From NCBI RefSeq assembly GCF_011420305.2, contig NZ_CP061769.1, forward strand, positions 2,467,001-2,531,000: a stretch of DNA of 64,000 nt, given 5' to 3'. Both the position numbers and the translations under genes were made by a program. A model generated the notes under the pieces. The model was not told the origin of the DNA and made no database searches. It saw only the letters and a program-made list of their open reading frames with translations. The stretch comes from Nocardioides ochotonae. Its GTDB lineage: Bacteria; Actinomycetota; Actinomycetes; Propionibacteriales; Nocardioidaceae. Shown piece by piece: positions 36,027-44,210 of the stretch; within the stretch, counting starts at the first letter, position 1; the number at the start of each line of letters is the position of its first letter.

Positions 36027-36641
36027 GTGGGCACGCTGCTCGACGTACTCGTGGGCCTGCCGCCCTGGCTGGTGCTGCTGATCGTCTTCGCGCTGCCGGC
36101 CGCCGAGGCCTCCCTGATGGTCGGGGTGTTCATCCCCGGCGAGACCGCCGTCCTGCTCGGTGGCGTGATCGCCCACGGGGGCGGGGCGCCGCTGTGGGCG
36201 GTCGTGCTCGCCGCGGCGAGCGGCGCCGCGGTCGGTGATGAGGTCGGGTTCCTGCTCGGGCGTAGCTACGGCAACCGGCTGGTCGACCACCTCCCTGCGT
36301 TCGTACGCCGCTCCGGGGACCTCGACCGCGCCCTGGACCTGGTGCGCCGGCGGGGCGCTACGGCCGTGGCGGTCGGCCGGTGGGTCGCCGTCCTGCGCGC
36401 GATCCTCCCCGGCGTCGCCGGGACCAGCGGGATGGCCCAGCCGCGCTTCACCGTCGCGAACGTGCTCGGCGGCTCACTGTGGGCCACGACCATCGCGGTC
36501 GCCGGCTACGCGGTAGGCGCGTCGTACCGCGCGCTCGCCCACGACCTGGGCGTCGGCGGTGACATCATCGCCGCGGTCGTGCTCGTGGCGGCCCTCGCCT
36601 GGTGGTGGCGCAACCGCGCCCGCCGGGCAGCCGAGCGCTAG
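36027..36641 (+). CDS. DedA family membrane protein
   Basis: A 204-residue member of the DedA/VTT family of lipid scramblase or flippase-like membrane proteins. Several hydrophobic segments, the re-entrant motif VFIPGETAVLLGG, then GDEVGFLLGRSYG and ATAVAVGRWVAVLRAILPGVAGTSGM match the family. The GTG at 36027 is chosen because GGGAGG (36017-36022) lies just upstream and the length fits; the open frame upstream to 35880 has no membrane-protein character. Followed by the universal stress protein gene at 86 bp on the same strand. Confidence 0.88.
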   Translation: MGTLLDVLVGLPPWLVLLIVFALPAAEASLMVGVFIPGETAVLLGGVIAHGGGAPLWAVVLAAASGAAVGDEVGFLLGRSYGNRLVDHLPAFVRRSGDLDRALDLVRRRGATAVAVGRWVAVLRAILPGVAGTSGMAQPRFTVANVLGGSLWATTIAVAGYAVGASYRALAHDLGVGGDIIAAVVLVAALAWWWRNRARRAAER

Positions 36642-36727
36642 GCGCCGCTTCCGAGGGCCGATCGGCACCCGCCCCGAGAGCCCTTGTGCCGTGTCGTACG
36701 GCGCGGGGACGCGCCATCCTCGCGGTC

Positions 36728-37591
36728 ATGGAGCGTTCACTGGACCCCGCCCACCTCCGCGGCAGCATCGTCGTGGCCGTCGACGGCTCCGAGGACGGCG
36801 AGCGGGCCGTCCCGTGGGCGGTCGACCAGGCCGCGCTCGAGGGACTGCGGCTCGCCGTGGTCTCGGCCGGCGAGCAGAGCGGGGAGCTGGTCGAGCGCGC
36901 CGCCGCGGCCGCACGGCGGCTGGACCCCACACTGACGGTGGTCGCGTCGGCGGCGTCCGGCGACGCACGGCAGGTGCTGATCGACGCCTCGACGCACGCG
37001 CACCTGCTGGTCGTCGGGTCCCGCGGTCGCGGCACCGTCCGCAGCATGCTGCTGGGCTCGGTCAGCACCGCGGTGAGCGCGCACGCGACCTGCCCCGTGG
37101 TCGTGTGCCGCCCCGCGAACGTCGGCCCCACCGAGGCCGGCGTGGTGGTCGGCGCCGACGGGACGCCCGAGTCGCTCCCGGTGCTGGAGTTCGCCTTCCG
37201 CCAGGCGTCGCTGCGCGACCTGCCGCTGACCGTCGTGCACTCCTACTGGGACGCGACGACCGCGCTGGCGCAGCACGACCGCGGGGAAGGCGGAGGCAGC
37301 GGGGATAGCGGGGGCGGTCCCGACCTCGCGGACCTGCGCGCCACCCTGTCGTCGTGGCTGGCGGAGGTCGCCGCACGGTACCCCGACGTCCCGGTCAGCC
37401 TCCTGCTCAAGCACGGCCTCGCCGACGAGGCGCTCAGCCCTCGCGACGCCGGGTGGTGCGACATGATCGTCGTCGGCCGCCACCCCAAGACGTCGCTGCA
37501 GCGACTCCTCACCGGCTCCATCGCCACCGCCGTGATCGAGCGCGCGCACTCGACCGTGGCGGTGGTGCCGGTCGGGCCGCGCTCATCGTGA
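36728..37591 (+). CDS. Tandem universal stress protein
   Basis: A 287-residue protein with two UspA domains (about residues 12-130 and 140-285). The first has an intact ATP-binding motif G-2x-G-9x-GS (GSRGRGTVRSMLLGS). In the second the motif is partly lost: GRHPKTSLQRLLTGS has Pro where the second glycine should be, so it may not bind ATP. A Gly/Ser linker (GEGGGSGDSGGG) sits inside the second domain. Tandem Usp proteins are typical of actinobacteria under hypoxia or dormancy. The ATG at 36728 follows a short space after the DedA gene. Confidence 0.88.
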   Translation: MERSLDPAHLRGSIVVAVDGSEDGERAVPWAVDQAALEGLRLAVVSAGEQSGELVERAAAAARRLDPTLTVVASAASGDARQVLIDASTHAHLLVVGSRGRGTVRSMLLGSVSTAVSAHATCPVVVCRPANVGPTEAGVVVGADGTPESLPVLEFAFRQASLRDLPLTVVHSYWDATTALAQHDRGEGGGSGDSGGGPDLADLRATLSSWLAEVAARYPDVPVSLLLKHGLADEALSPRDAGWCDMIVVGRHPKTSLQRLLTGSIATAVIERAHSTVAVVPVGPRSS

Positions 37592-37644
37592 GGCGGTGAC
37601 GCGCGGCCCCTGCCGATGTCGGTGCCCCTTGCGAGGATCACCGG

Positions 37645-38478
37645 ATGGAGATGCGGATCAAGGCTGGCGACGAGGTGGACCTGGGTGATCGCGACGTCAC
37701 CGTCGGTGAGCTGGCGGCGCGGAGCCTCCCTCTTGCGCGCGCCTACCTGATCGGGGTGGCCCGAGCGGGCGGGCAGGTCACCTACGGGGAGATGGTGCGG
37801 GATCTCGAGCTGCCCCATGAGCCCCAGGATGTGGGCCATCTGCTCGACCTCCTGTCCGTGGACTGCCTCGAGCGCGGCGAGCCGTCGCTCGCGGCCCTCG
37901 TGGTCACGGCGGGCACTCTCGACGTCGGCCACGGCTACGGATCGGACCCGGAGATCGAGCGCACGCTCCTCCACCGCCGCTGGCTGTCACGCACGATCGA
38001 GGGCGGCGGCATCGAGCAGCTCGGACCGATCCGCGGCACCTGCCCGCGGTGCGGCTCGGCCGACGTGACACGTGTCGAGTGGGGCATGCCCGCCCCCGAG
38101 GGATCGGAGGGTTCCCTGCGTCCTCCCTGGCTCCAGTCAGGCGGCTGCGTCGTCGGCCAGTACGACGCCATCTGCGCGGAGTGCGAGCAACGGTGGTGGG
38201 CGAGCGAGGACGGCACGACGGCCGAGCTCCGCGCCCCGGATGCTCTCCTCTTCTACGCCGACGCGCGCGGGATCGATGATCTCGCCGACTGGATCTCCGC
38301 CACCACGGAGCTCCGGGCCTTCGTCCGCGGCCACCCCGAGGCCCCCGACGACCTGATCGTCCGCTTCGCGCGGAGCGACGCCCATCTCCGGTTCCCGCTC
38401 ACCCTCGCCGACTTCTGGCGGGCCGTGCACGAGGCTCATGCCCGGGCGCTCGACGAGCCGGAGCCAGGGAGCCGCTGA
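37645..38478 (+). CDS. Hypothetical protein with winged-helix-like N-terminus and zinc-ribbon insert
   Basis: A 277-residue protein. Residues 28-95 (GVARAGGQVTYGEMVRDLEL, then LAALVVTAGTLDVGHGYG) match a widespread N-terminal module of nuclease- and restriction-associated proteins that I know only by pattern. A zinc ribbon follows with CPRCG (about residue 133) and CAECEQRW (about 176) separated by a 40-residue, Gly/Pro-rich loop. The C-terminal third is helical (ARGIDDLADWISATTELRAF, LADFWRAVHEAH). Start ATG 37645 has GAGGA upstream. It converges on the acyl-CoA ligase gene. Function unknown; fusion with a ribbon is unusual. Confidence 0.68.
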   Translation: MEMRIKAGDEVDLGDRDVTVGELAARSLPLARAYLIGVARAGGQVTYGEMVRDLELPHEPQDVGHLLDLLSVDCLERGEPSLAALVVTAGTLDVGHGYGSDPEIERTLLHRRWLSRTIEGGGIEQLGPIRGTCPRCGSADVTRVEWGMPAPEGSEGSLRPPWLQSGGCVVGQYDAICAECEQRWWASEDGTTAELRAPDALLFYADARGIDDLADWISATTELRAFVRGHPEAPDDLIVRFARSDAHLRFPLTLADFWRAVHEAHARALDEPEPGSR

Positions 38479-38489
38479 CCCCTCCGCCG

Positions 38490-39986
38490 TCAGCCGCGCA
38501 CGGCCTCCGCCGCGCCACCCTCGACCATGCGCCGCAGCGCGGCACGGGACAGCTTGCCGGTGGCGGTGCGGGGCAGCTCACCGAGCACGACGTACTCCCC
38601 AGGCACCTTGTACGGCGAGAGCCGCGCACGGCCGTGGGCGACGAGCTCGGCGCTGGTGGGCGGGCGGCCGGCAGGGATCACGCAGGCCAGCAGCCGCTGG
38701 CCCGAGCGCGCGTCGCGCACCCCGACCACGGCCACGTCGGCGACCTGCGGGTGCTCGCGCAGCGCCGCCTCGACCTCGCGGGGGTCGACGTTGAACCCGG
38801 AGACGATGACCGTGTCCCCCGCCCGCCCCGCGATCGCGAGCCGCCCGGCCGCGTCGAGCTCGCCCAGGTCGCCGGTGTCGAACCAGGCGTCGGGGTCGAC
38901 GTCCGGAGCGCCGAGATCGGAGCGGCACACGTGGTAGCCGCGCACCTGCACCCGGCCCCGCACGCCGGGCGGGACGGACGCCCCCGTGTCGTCACCGATC
39001 CGCACCTCGCAGTCCGGCAGCGGCACCATCCACGGGACCGGGCCGTCCGGCTGCGCCGGCAGCTCGCCCAGCGCGACGGTGCCGCTGGTCTCGGTCATCC
39101 CGTAGCCGGCGACCACCCGCGGGATGCCGAGGTGCTGCGCGAGGCGCGCCATGTCGGGAGCCGAGACCTCGGTGCTGCCCACGATGCCCAGGCGGGTGTG
39201 GCGTCGCGAGGCATCGGCGTCCAGCGCGGCGAGGTCGTGGTAGATCGTCGGTGGCCCGGCGAGCACGGTGATCCGCTCCTCGCGGAGCAGACGTGTCAGC
39301 CGGGAGGGGTCGTAGCCGGCCAGCAACCGGACCGTGGCACCGGCCATCATCGCGACCAGCAGGATCCCGTTGAAGCCGAACGAGTGCGCCAGCGGCACCG
39401 TCGCGAGCCAGACGTCGTCGTCGCGCGCGTCCAGGACGCGCGCGACGTGGTCGTAGACCCGGAGCAGCTGGGCGTGGGTCATCGGCACCGCCTTGACCAC
39501 CCCGGAGGTGCCGGAGCTGCACAGCACCAGCGCCGCCTCGTCGGGCTGCGTCCGGGTCGGACCAGCCAGTGGCTGTGCCACCGGGTCCAGCGCCTCGAGC
39601 TCGGAGAACCTCACCGCATCGCCCGCGGCCGGCACCGCGTCGTCGTGGAGCACCAGACGCGGGGCGAGGCGTGCCAGCAACCGCTCGCGCTCGGCATCGG
39701 GGACCCGGTGACCGAGGGGCGCCACGGTCGCGCCGGCCAGCAGCACGCCGTACGCCGCGACCACCCACGCGACCCGGTTGGGTCCCTGCACGACCACCCG
39801 GTCACCCGCGACGACCCCGCGTTCCCGGAGGAACCGGGCCACGGCCCGGGCGCGGGACACGAGCTCGTCGTAGGTCAGCTCGGTGGCGTCGTCCTGCACC
39901 GCGGGCCGGTCGGCGTGGGTGACGACGCGGAGCTCGCACAGCTCACCGAGCGTGCGCGCACCAGCGATCTGGACCATGTCCCGCAT
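38490..39986 (-). CDS. Acyl-CoA ligase (AMP-forming)
   Basis: A 498-residue ANL-superfamily enzyme that activates a carboxylate to an acyl-CoA with ATP. The phosphate loop is SSGTSGVVKAVPMTH; the adenylate motif is GYGMTETSGT, with DTGDLGELD hinge and the C-terminal catalytic lysine in LPRTATGKLSR. The ATG at 39986 is chosen; one at 39977 is close. It follows the SDR gene on the same strand with a 56-bp gap and is the last gene of the esterase/monooxygenase operon, so it probably activates the acid made there. Confidence 0.9.
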   Translation of the reverse strand: MRDMVQIAGARTLGELCELRVVTHADRPAVQDDATELTYDELVSRARAVARFLRERGVVAGDRVVVQGPNRVAWVVAAYGVLLAGATVAPLGHRVPDAERERLLARLAPRLVLHDDAVPAAGDAVRFSELEALDPVAQPLAGPTRTQPDEAALVLCSSGTSGVVKAVPMTHAQLLRVYDHVARVLDARDDDVWLATVPLAHSFGFNGILLVAMMAGATVRLLAGYDPSRLTRLLREERITVLAGPPTIYHDLAALDADASRRHTRLGIVGSTEVSAPDMARLAQHLGIPRVVAGYGMTETSGTVALGELPAQPDGPVPWMVPLPDCEVRIGDDTGASVPPGVRGRVQVRGYHVCRSDLGAPDVDPDAWFDTGDLGELDAAGRLAIAGRAGDTVIVSGFNVDPREVEAALREHPQVADVAVVGVRDARSGQRLLACVIPAGRPPTSAELVAHGRARLSPYKVPGEYVVLGELPRTATGKLSRAALRRMVEGGAAEAVRG

Positions 39987-40042
39987 CCAAGCAAAGCCCC
40001 CGCGCGCGTGTCCTCCACTTCCCACCCATCGAACCCGGGGGC

Positions 40043-40768
40043 TCAGGCGGTGGCACCACCGTCGACGACGAAGTCCGCCCCGGTCGTGTAGGCGCTGGCG
40101 TCGCTGGCCAGGAACGCGACCATCGCCGCCACCTCCCCCGCGGTGCCGCGGCGCGGGATCGGCAGGTGGGAGAGGTCCATCGTGCTGCTCGCGAGCATCG
40201 GGGTGTCCACCGAGCCCGGGCACACGCAGTTGACCCGGATGCCTCGCGGCCCCAGCTCCCGCGCGGCCGATCGGCTGGCGCCGCGCAGCCCCCACTTGGA
40301 GGCGGCGTACGGCAGCGCGCCGGCGTGCCCGCGCACCCCCGAGATCGAGGCGACGTTGACGATCGAGGACCCGCGCGGCATCAGCGGTACGGCGGCCTGC
40401 ATGCCGAGCACCGGGCCGACCAGGTTGATGTCGAGCAGTGCCCGCAGGTCCTGCTCGGGCCACTCGGTCAGGTCCCCCGTGCGGTACACCCCTGCGTTGT
40501 TGACCAGCACGTCGAGGCGACCGTGCTCGGCGCGCACCGCCTCCAGCACGCGCTGCCAGTCCGCCCCGGACGACGTGTCGTGCCGGTGGTGGCTGGCGCG
40601 GTCGCCGAGGCGCTCCGCGAGCGCCCCGGCCTCGTCGGCCAGCACGTCGGTGAGCACCACCGTGGCGCCCAGGGCCACGAACAGCTCGGCCTCGGCGGCG
40701 CCCTGCCCCCGGGCCGCGCCCGTCACCAGGGCGACCTTGCCGGTGAGGTCGATCAGCGGGGCGCTCAC
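40043..40768 (-). CDS. SDR family oxidoreductase
   Basis: A 241-residue classical short-chain dehydrogenase similar to 3-alpha/20-beta-hydroxysteroid dehydrogenases. The cofactor motif TGAARGQG, NNAG, catalytic Ser in NVASISG and YAASK (Tyr-Lys) are intact. The Asp after the second strand (TDVLADEAG) points to NAD. The GTG at 40768 overlaps the upstream monooxygenase stop by 4 bp, so the two are coupled. It would supply a ketone substrate for the monooxygenase by oxidising a secondary alcohol, by position. Confidence 0.9.
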   Translation of the reverse strand: MSAPLIDLTGKVALVTGAARGQGAAEAELFVALGATVVLTDVLADEAGALAERLGDRASHHRHDTSSGADWQRVLEAVRAEHGRLDVLVNNAGVYRTGDLTEWPEQDLRALLDINLVGPVLGMQAAVPLMPRGSSIVNVASISGVRGHAGALPYAASKWGLRGASRSAARELGPRGIRVNCVCPGSVDTPMLASSTMDLSHLPIPRRGTAGEVAAMVAFLASDASAYTTGADFVVDGGATA

Positions 40769-42363
40769 GAGCTCAGCACGAATCCGGCGTACCCGCCGTC
40801 GCGCGCCTCGTCGCAGAGGCGTCCGTACGCCGCGAAGCCGCCGAGATAGGGCATGAACCCGCGTGGCTTGCCCTCGACGTTGGCCCCCATGTACCAGGAG
40901 CTGGCCTGCACGAAGAGCGTGCGCGAGGCGACGGCGTCGACGTGCGCGGTCCACGCATGGGCGGCGTCCGCGCGTGCCTCGACCTGGGTGTGGCCCTCCT
41001 GCGCGCAGTGCTCGAACAGGTCGACCAGCCAGTTCACCTGCTGCTCCCCCGCCAGCACCATGTTGGACAGCACCGACGGGCTGCCGACGCCGGCGAGGTT
41101 GAACAGGTTCGGGAACCCCGGGACGCACAGGCCCAGGTAGGTGACCGGCCCGTCGGCCCACGCCTCGGTGATCCGGTCGCCGCGCGGTCCGACCAGGTCG
41201 ATGCGCGTCATCGCCCCGGTCATCGCGTCGAACCCGGTGGCCAGCACCAGCACGTCGAGCTCGTGGAAGCCCGACGCCGTCCGCACCCCGGTGGCCTCGA
41301 CGGCCTCGATGGGGTCGCGGCGCAGGTTGACCAGCGTGACGTGGTCGCGGTTGAAGGTCTCGTAGTAGTTCGTGTCCGTGCAGATCCGCTTGGTCCCGAT
41401 CGGGTGGTCGGTGGGGACCAGGTCGTCGGCCACCTGCGGGTCCTTGACGACCTCGCGGATCCGCTCCTCCGCGTAGGCGCGGGCCAGGTCGTTGACGCGC
41501 GGGTCGATGGACTGCTGGGGGAACGCCTTGCCGAACAGCACGCCGCCGCCCTGCCAGAACTCGCCCAGCACCTCGCGGCGCGCCTCCTCCGACATCGTGA
41601 AGGGGTCCTCGGGGTGGCTGACGTGCGGGGAGCCGGCGGCGCCGGCCCAGGAGAGCCGACGTCGTTCGGCGTAGTCGCGCTGGGCCTGCTCCCAGTCCTC
41701 GTCGCTCAGCTGGCGGTTGAAGGCCGGGACCGAGAAGTTCGGGCTGCGCTGGAAGACGGTGAGCTGGGCGGCCTGGTCGGCCAGCTCGGGGATCACCTGG
41801 ATCCCCGAGGACCCGGTGCCGACCACGCCGACGCGCTGGCCAGTGAGGTCGACCGGCTCCTCGGGCCAGCTCGAGGTCCTCAGGATCCGGCCCTCGAAGC
41901 TGCTCAACCCCGGGATCGCCGGGTCCAGCGGCGCGGAGAGGCTGCCGGTCGCCAGGACGAGGTAGCGCGCGCGCAGCTCCTCCCCGGCGTCGGTGCGCAC
42001 CACCCAGCGCGACTCCTCCTCGTCGAAGCGGCCGCCCTCCACCCGGGTGTCGAAGCGGTAGTGGCGGCGCAGGTCGAAGCGGTCGGCGACATGCTGGATG
42101 TAGCGCAGGATCTCCGGCTGGGTGGCGTAGCGCTCGCTCCACCTCCACTCACGCTGGAGGTCCTCGTCGAAGGAGTAGGAGTAGTCGAGACTCTCCACGT
42201 CGCAGCGGGCGCCCGGGTAGCGGTTCCACCACCAGGTGCCGCCCACCTCGGGGGCGGCCTCCACACCGGCGACGCTCCACCCCCGCTTCTGCGCGCTGTG
42301 CACGGCGTACAGACCGGAGAACCCGGCTCCCACCACGAGGACGTCAACGGCTGAGCTGGTCAT
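40765..42363 (-). CDS. Baeyer-Villiger-type flavin monooxygenase with altered fingerprint
   Basis: A 532-residue type I BVMO-like enzyme that would insert oxygen next to a carbonyl with FAD and NADPH. It has the FAD motif GAGFSGLYA, VGGTWWWNRYPGARCD and the NADPH motif GTGSSGIQ. The fingerprint FxGxxxHxxxWP (residues 156-167) reads FEGRILRTSSWP: the conserved His is Arg162. The ATG at 42363 overlaps the esterase 3' end by 20 bp. Partner of the adjacent esterase; the second copy at 49299 keeps the His. The Arg change may alter or abolish Baeyer-Villiger activity. Confidence 0.88.
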   Translation of the reverse strand: MTSSAVDVLVVGAGFSGLYAVHSAQKRGWSVAGVEAAPEVGGTWWWNRYPGARCDVESLDYSYSFDEDLQREWRWSERYATQPEILRYIQHVADRFDLRRHYRFDTRVEGGRFDEEESRWVVRTDAGEELRARYLVLATGSLSAPLDPAIPGLSSFEGRILRTSSWPEEPVDLTGQRVGVVGTGSSGIQVIPELADQAAQLTVFQRSPNFSVPAFNRQLSDEDWEQAQRDYAERRRLSWAGAAGSPHVSHPEDPFTMSEEARREVLGEFWQGGGVLFGKAFPQQSIDPRVNDLARAYAEERIREVVKDPQVADDLVPTDHPIGTKRICTDTNYYETFNRDHVTLVNLRRDPIEAVEATGVRTASGFHELDVLVLATGFDAMTGAMTRIDLVGPRGDRITEAWADGPVTYLGLCVPGFPNLFNLAGVGSPSVLSNMVLAGEQQVNWLVDLFEHCAQEGHTQVEARADAAHAWTAHVDAVASRTLFVQASSWYMGANVEGKPRGFMPYLGGFAAYGRLCDEARDGGYAGFVLSS

Positions 42364-43360
42364 GGTTCTCCTTCGTGGCGCCGCCGGCCACGGCGGGTGC
42401 CGGGGCGAGCAGGCGTCGTACGTCGTGCCAGAGCAGGTCGCGGGCGGCGGCCGCCGCAGGGAACGGGCCGATCGTGGCGAAGCCGTGGAACAGGTCGGGA
42501 TAGTGCCGGTGCCGCACGCGTACGCCGGCGTCGCGCAGCAGCCCGGCGTAGCGGCAGCCCTCGCTGGAGAGCGGGTCGCGGCCCGCGGTGACGACCACCG
42601 CCGGGGCGAGACCGGACAGGCTCGGCGCCCGGGACGGGACGACGTGCTCCGTCGGCTCGGGCAGCGGGGTGGTGGCGGGGGGCCCGCCGAGGTAGTGGGT
42701 CCAGTACCACTCCATCGCGGCACGGGTGTTGAAGTGCCCGGTCGCGTAGCGCTGGTAGCTCTCGGACTCGAAGTCCGGCTCGATGACCGGGTAGAGCAGG
42801 ACCTGGCCGGCGAGCGCGAGCCCGGCGTCGCGGGCGCGCAGGGCCGTGACCGCCGCGAGGTTGCCGCCGGCGCTGTCACCGGCGACGACCACGCGCGCCG
42901 GGTCGACACCAAGCGCGGGCGCGTTGTCCTGGATCCACCGCAACGCCGCGAGCGCGTCGTCGGCGGCCGCGGGTGCCGGGTGCTCGGGCGCGAGTCGGTA
43001 GTCCACCGAGACCACCACTGCCTCGAGGGCACGCGAGAGCGAGCGGCAGAAGCCGTCGTGGCTCTCGATGCTGCAGAACACGAAGCCGCCACCGTGCAGG
43101 AACAGCACCGCCGGCCGATCCTCGTCGGTCCCGTGCGGCTGGTAGACCCGCACGCGCAGCGGCCCCGCGTCGGTGACCACGTCGTGGTCCTCGGCCGCCC
43201 GGACGTCGTCCAGGTTGCTCACCGGGACCGCCCGGGCAGCCACGGCGGCGCGCGCCTCCGGGCCGCTCATCAGGTGCACCGGCGGGAAGCCCTCCTCGAG
43301 GACGGCGAGCAGACCCGCCACCTCGCCGCCCAGTGCCTCGTCCAAGACTGTCACACTCAT
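42344..43360 (-). CDS. HSL-family esterase/lipase
   Basis: A 338-residue alpha/beta hydrolase of the hormone-sensitive-lipase family: oxyanion motif HGGGF, nucleophile elbow GDSAGGN, Asp region VVTAGRDPL and His in YPDLFHGFATIG. It is the first gene of the operon and is followed by the BVMO, SDR and ligase, suggesting it hydrolyses the ester or lactone produced by the monooxygenase. Strong ribosome binding site (AAGGAGAT) precedes the ATG. Divergent from the PadR gene. Confidence 0.9.
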   Translation of the reverse strand: MSVTVLDEALGGEVAGLLAVLEEGFPPVHLMSGPEARAAVAARAVPVSNLDDVRAAEDHDVVTDAGPLRVRVYQPHGTDEDRPAVLFLHGGGFVFCSIESHDGFCRSLSRALEAVVVSVDYRLAPEHPAPAAADDALAALRWIQDNAPALGVDPARVVVAGDSAGGNLAAVTALRARDAGLALAGQVLLYPVIEPDFESESYQRYATGHFNTRAAMEWYWTHYLGGPPATTPLPEPTEHVVPSRAPSLSGLAPAVVVTAGRDPLSSEGCRYAGLLRDAGVRVRHRHYPDLFHGFATIGPFPAAAAARDLLWHDVRRLLAPAPAVAGGATKENHDQLSR

Positions 43361-43370
43361 CTCCTTCGGT

Positions 43371-43395
43371 CCGAACTATTACTAACCGAAATAGT
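43371..43395 (-). promoter_or_regulatory. AT-rich element before the esterase operon
   Basis: CCGAACTATTACTAACCGAA is followed by ATAGT (43371-43395). The first 10 bp (CCGAACTATT) also occur upstream of the acyl-CoA dehydrogenase operon at 62042. It lies 11 bp upstream of the esterase start, so it may be promoter, operator or both. Confidence 0.4.
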
Positions 43396-43426
43396 CGCCG
43401 ACGGCAAGAGGGACGCAGATCACTTC

Positions 43427-43453
43427 CGGCATGTACCGATGCGGAACATGCCG
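43427..43453 (+). promoter_or_regulatory. PadR-type operator candidate
   Basis: An inverted repeat CGGCATGT (43427-43434) and ACATGCCG (43446-43453) with an 11-bp spacer, 27 bp upstream of the PadR start codon and in the region shared with the esterase operon. ATGT...ACAT dyads are the known core of PadR-family binding sites. Confidence 0.6.
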
Positions 43454-43480
43454 AGAAGTCGGCTCGGGGTACGCTGAGGC

Positions 43481-44137
43481 ATGGCGAACGACGACGAGAC
43501 GCACGACGAGGCGCCTCTCCCCGACCTGCGCAACACCAGCTGGGCCGTCCTGGGGCTGCTCTCGTTCGGCGAGGAGCTCTCCGGCTACGACCTGAAGAAG
43601 TGGGCCGACTGGAGCATGCGGTTCTTCTACTGGGCCCCGTCGTACAGCCAGATCTACGGCGAGCTGCGCAAGCTCGAGGGCTTCGGTTTCGCCACCTCCC
43701 GCGTCGTCAACAAGGACGACGTGCGGGGCAAGCGCCTGTACCGGATCACGCCGGAGGGTGAGCGCGCGGTGGCGCGGTGGGCGGCCGAGGCCCCCGTCGA
43801 GCCGGTCGTGCTCAAGCACGGCGTGATGCTGCGGATGTGGCTCGGGCACGCCAGCGACCCCGCGCGGCTGCGCGCGATGCTCGAGGAGCACCGCGACCAG
43901 AGCGAGAAGATGCGGGTACGTGCCGAGGTCGACGCCGAGGGCGCGCGCCGGGAGCCCGGCTGGGCATTCCCCGAGATGGTGCTGCGCTGGTCGGAGCGCT
44001 ACTACGCCGACGAGCGCGACCGCGCCGACCAGATGCTCGCCGAGCTCGACGACGCGTTCACCAAGAGCAAGCGCGCCGCAGACGCTGCCGACCCCGCGCG
44101 GCGCTCCTCGGAGGAGTTGCGCTCGCACAAGGCCTGA
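43481..44137 (+). CDS. PadR-family transcriptional regulator
   Basis: A 218-residue PadR/Vir-type repressor. The winged helix spans about residues 20-95 (WAVLGLLSFGEELSGYDLKK, SQIYGELRKLEGFGF, KRLYRITPEGERAVARW), followed by a long C-terminal helical dimerisation domain (about 110-200). Ligands of the family are usually aromatic or hydrophobic small molecules. It is divergent from the esterase/monooxygenase operon with a dyad operator between, so that operon and its own gene are the likely targets. Confidence 0.92.
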   Translation: MANDDETHDEAPLPDLRNTSWAVLGLLSFGEELSGYDLKKWADWSMRFFYWAPSYSQIYGELRKLEGFGFATSRVVNKDDVRGKRLYRITPEGERAVARWAAEAPVEPVVLKHGVMLRMWLGHASDPARLRAMLEEHRDQSEKMRVRAEVDAEGARREPGWAFPEMVLRWSERYYADERDRADQMLAELDDAFTKSKRAADAADPARRSSEELRSHKA

Positions 44138-44147
44138 GCACGGCTCG

Positions 44148-44178
44148 CTCCCCGGACACCGGGCCGGCGTCCGGGGAG
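44148..44178. terminator. Hairpin between convergent padR-like and alcohol dehydrogenase genes
   Basis: A perfect 10-bp stem CTCCCCGGAC/GTCCGGGGAG (44148-44157 with 44169-44178), loop of 11 nt, 11 bp after the PadR stop. Adjacent to 12-bp tandem repeats on the other side (44181-44210). Confidence 0.6.
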
Positions 44179-44180
44179 AC

Positions 44181-44210
44181 GGGTCAGGCGCCGGGTCAGG
44201 CGCCGGGTCA
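44181..44210. repeat. Two and a half tandem 12-bp repeats
   Basis: GGGTCAGGCGCC occurs twice in tandem (44181-44192, 44193-44204), followed by half a copy (44205-44210) that contains the minus-strand dehydrogenase stop codon. It probably arose by slippage and may extend or shift the C-terminus in relatives. Confidence 0.85.

Noticed and set aside
36650..36690. DosR/DevR-like dyad (GGGCCGATCGGCACC) before the universal stress protein
   Set aside because: Match to the mycobacterial DosR consensus is partial only and no DosR-type gene is in the window.
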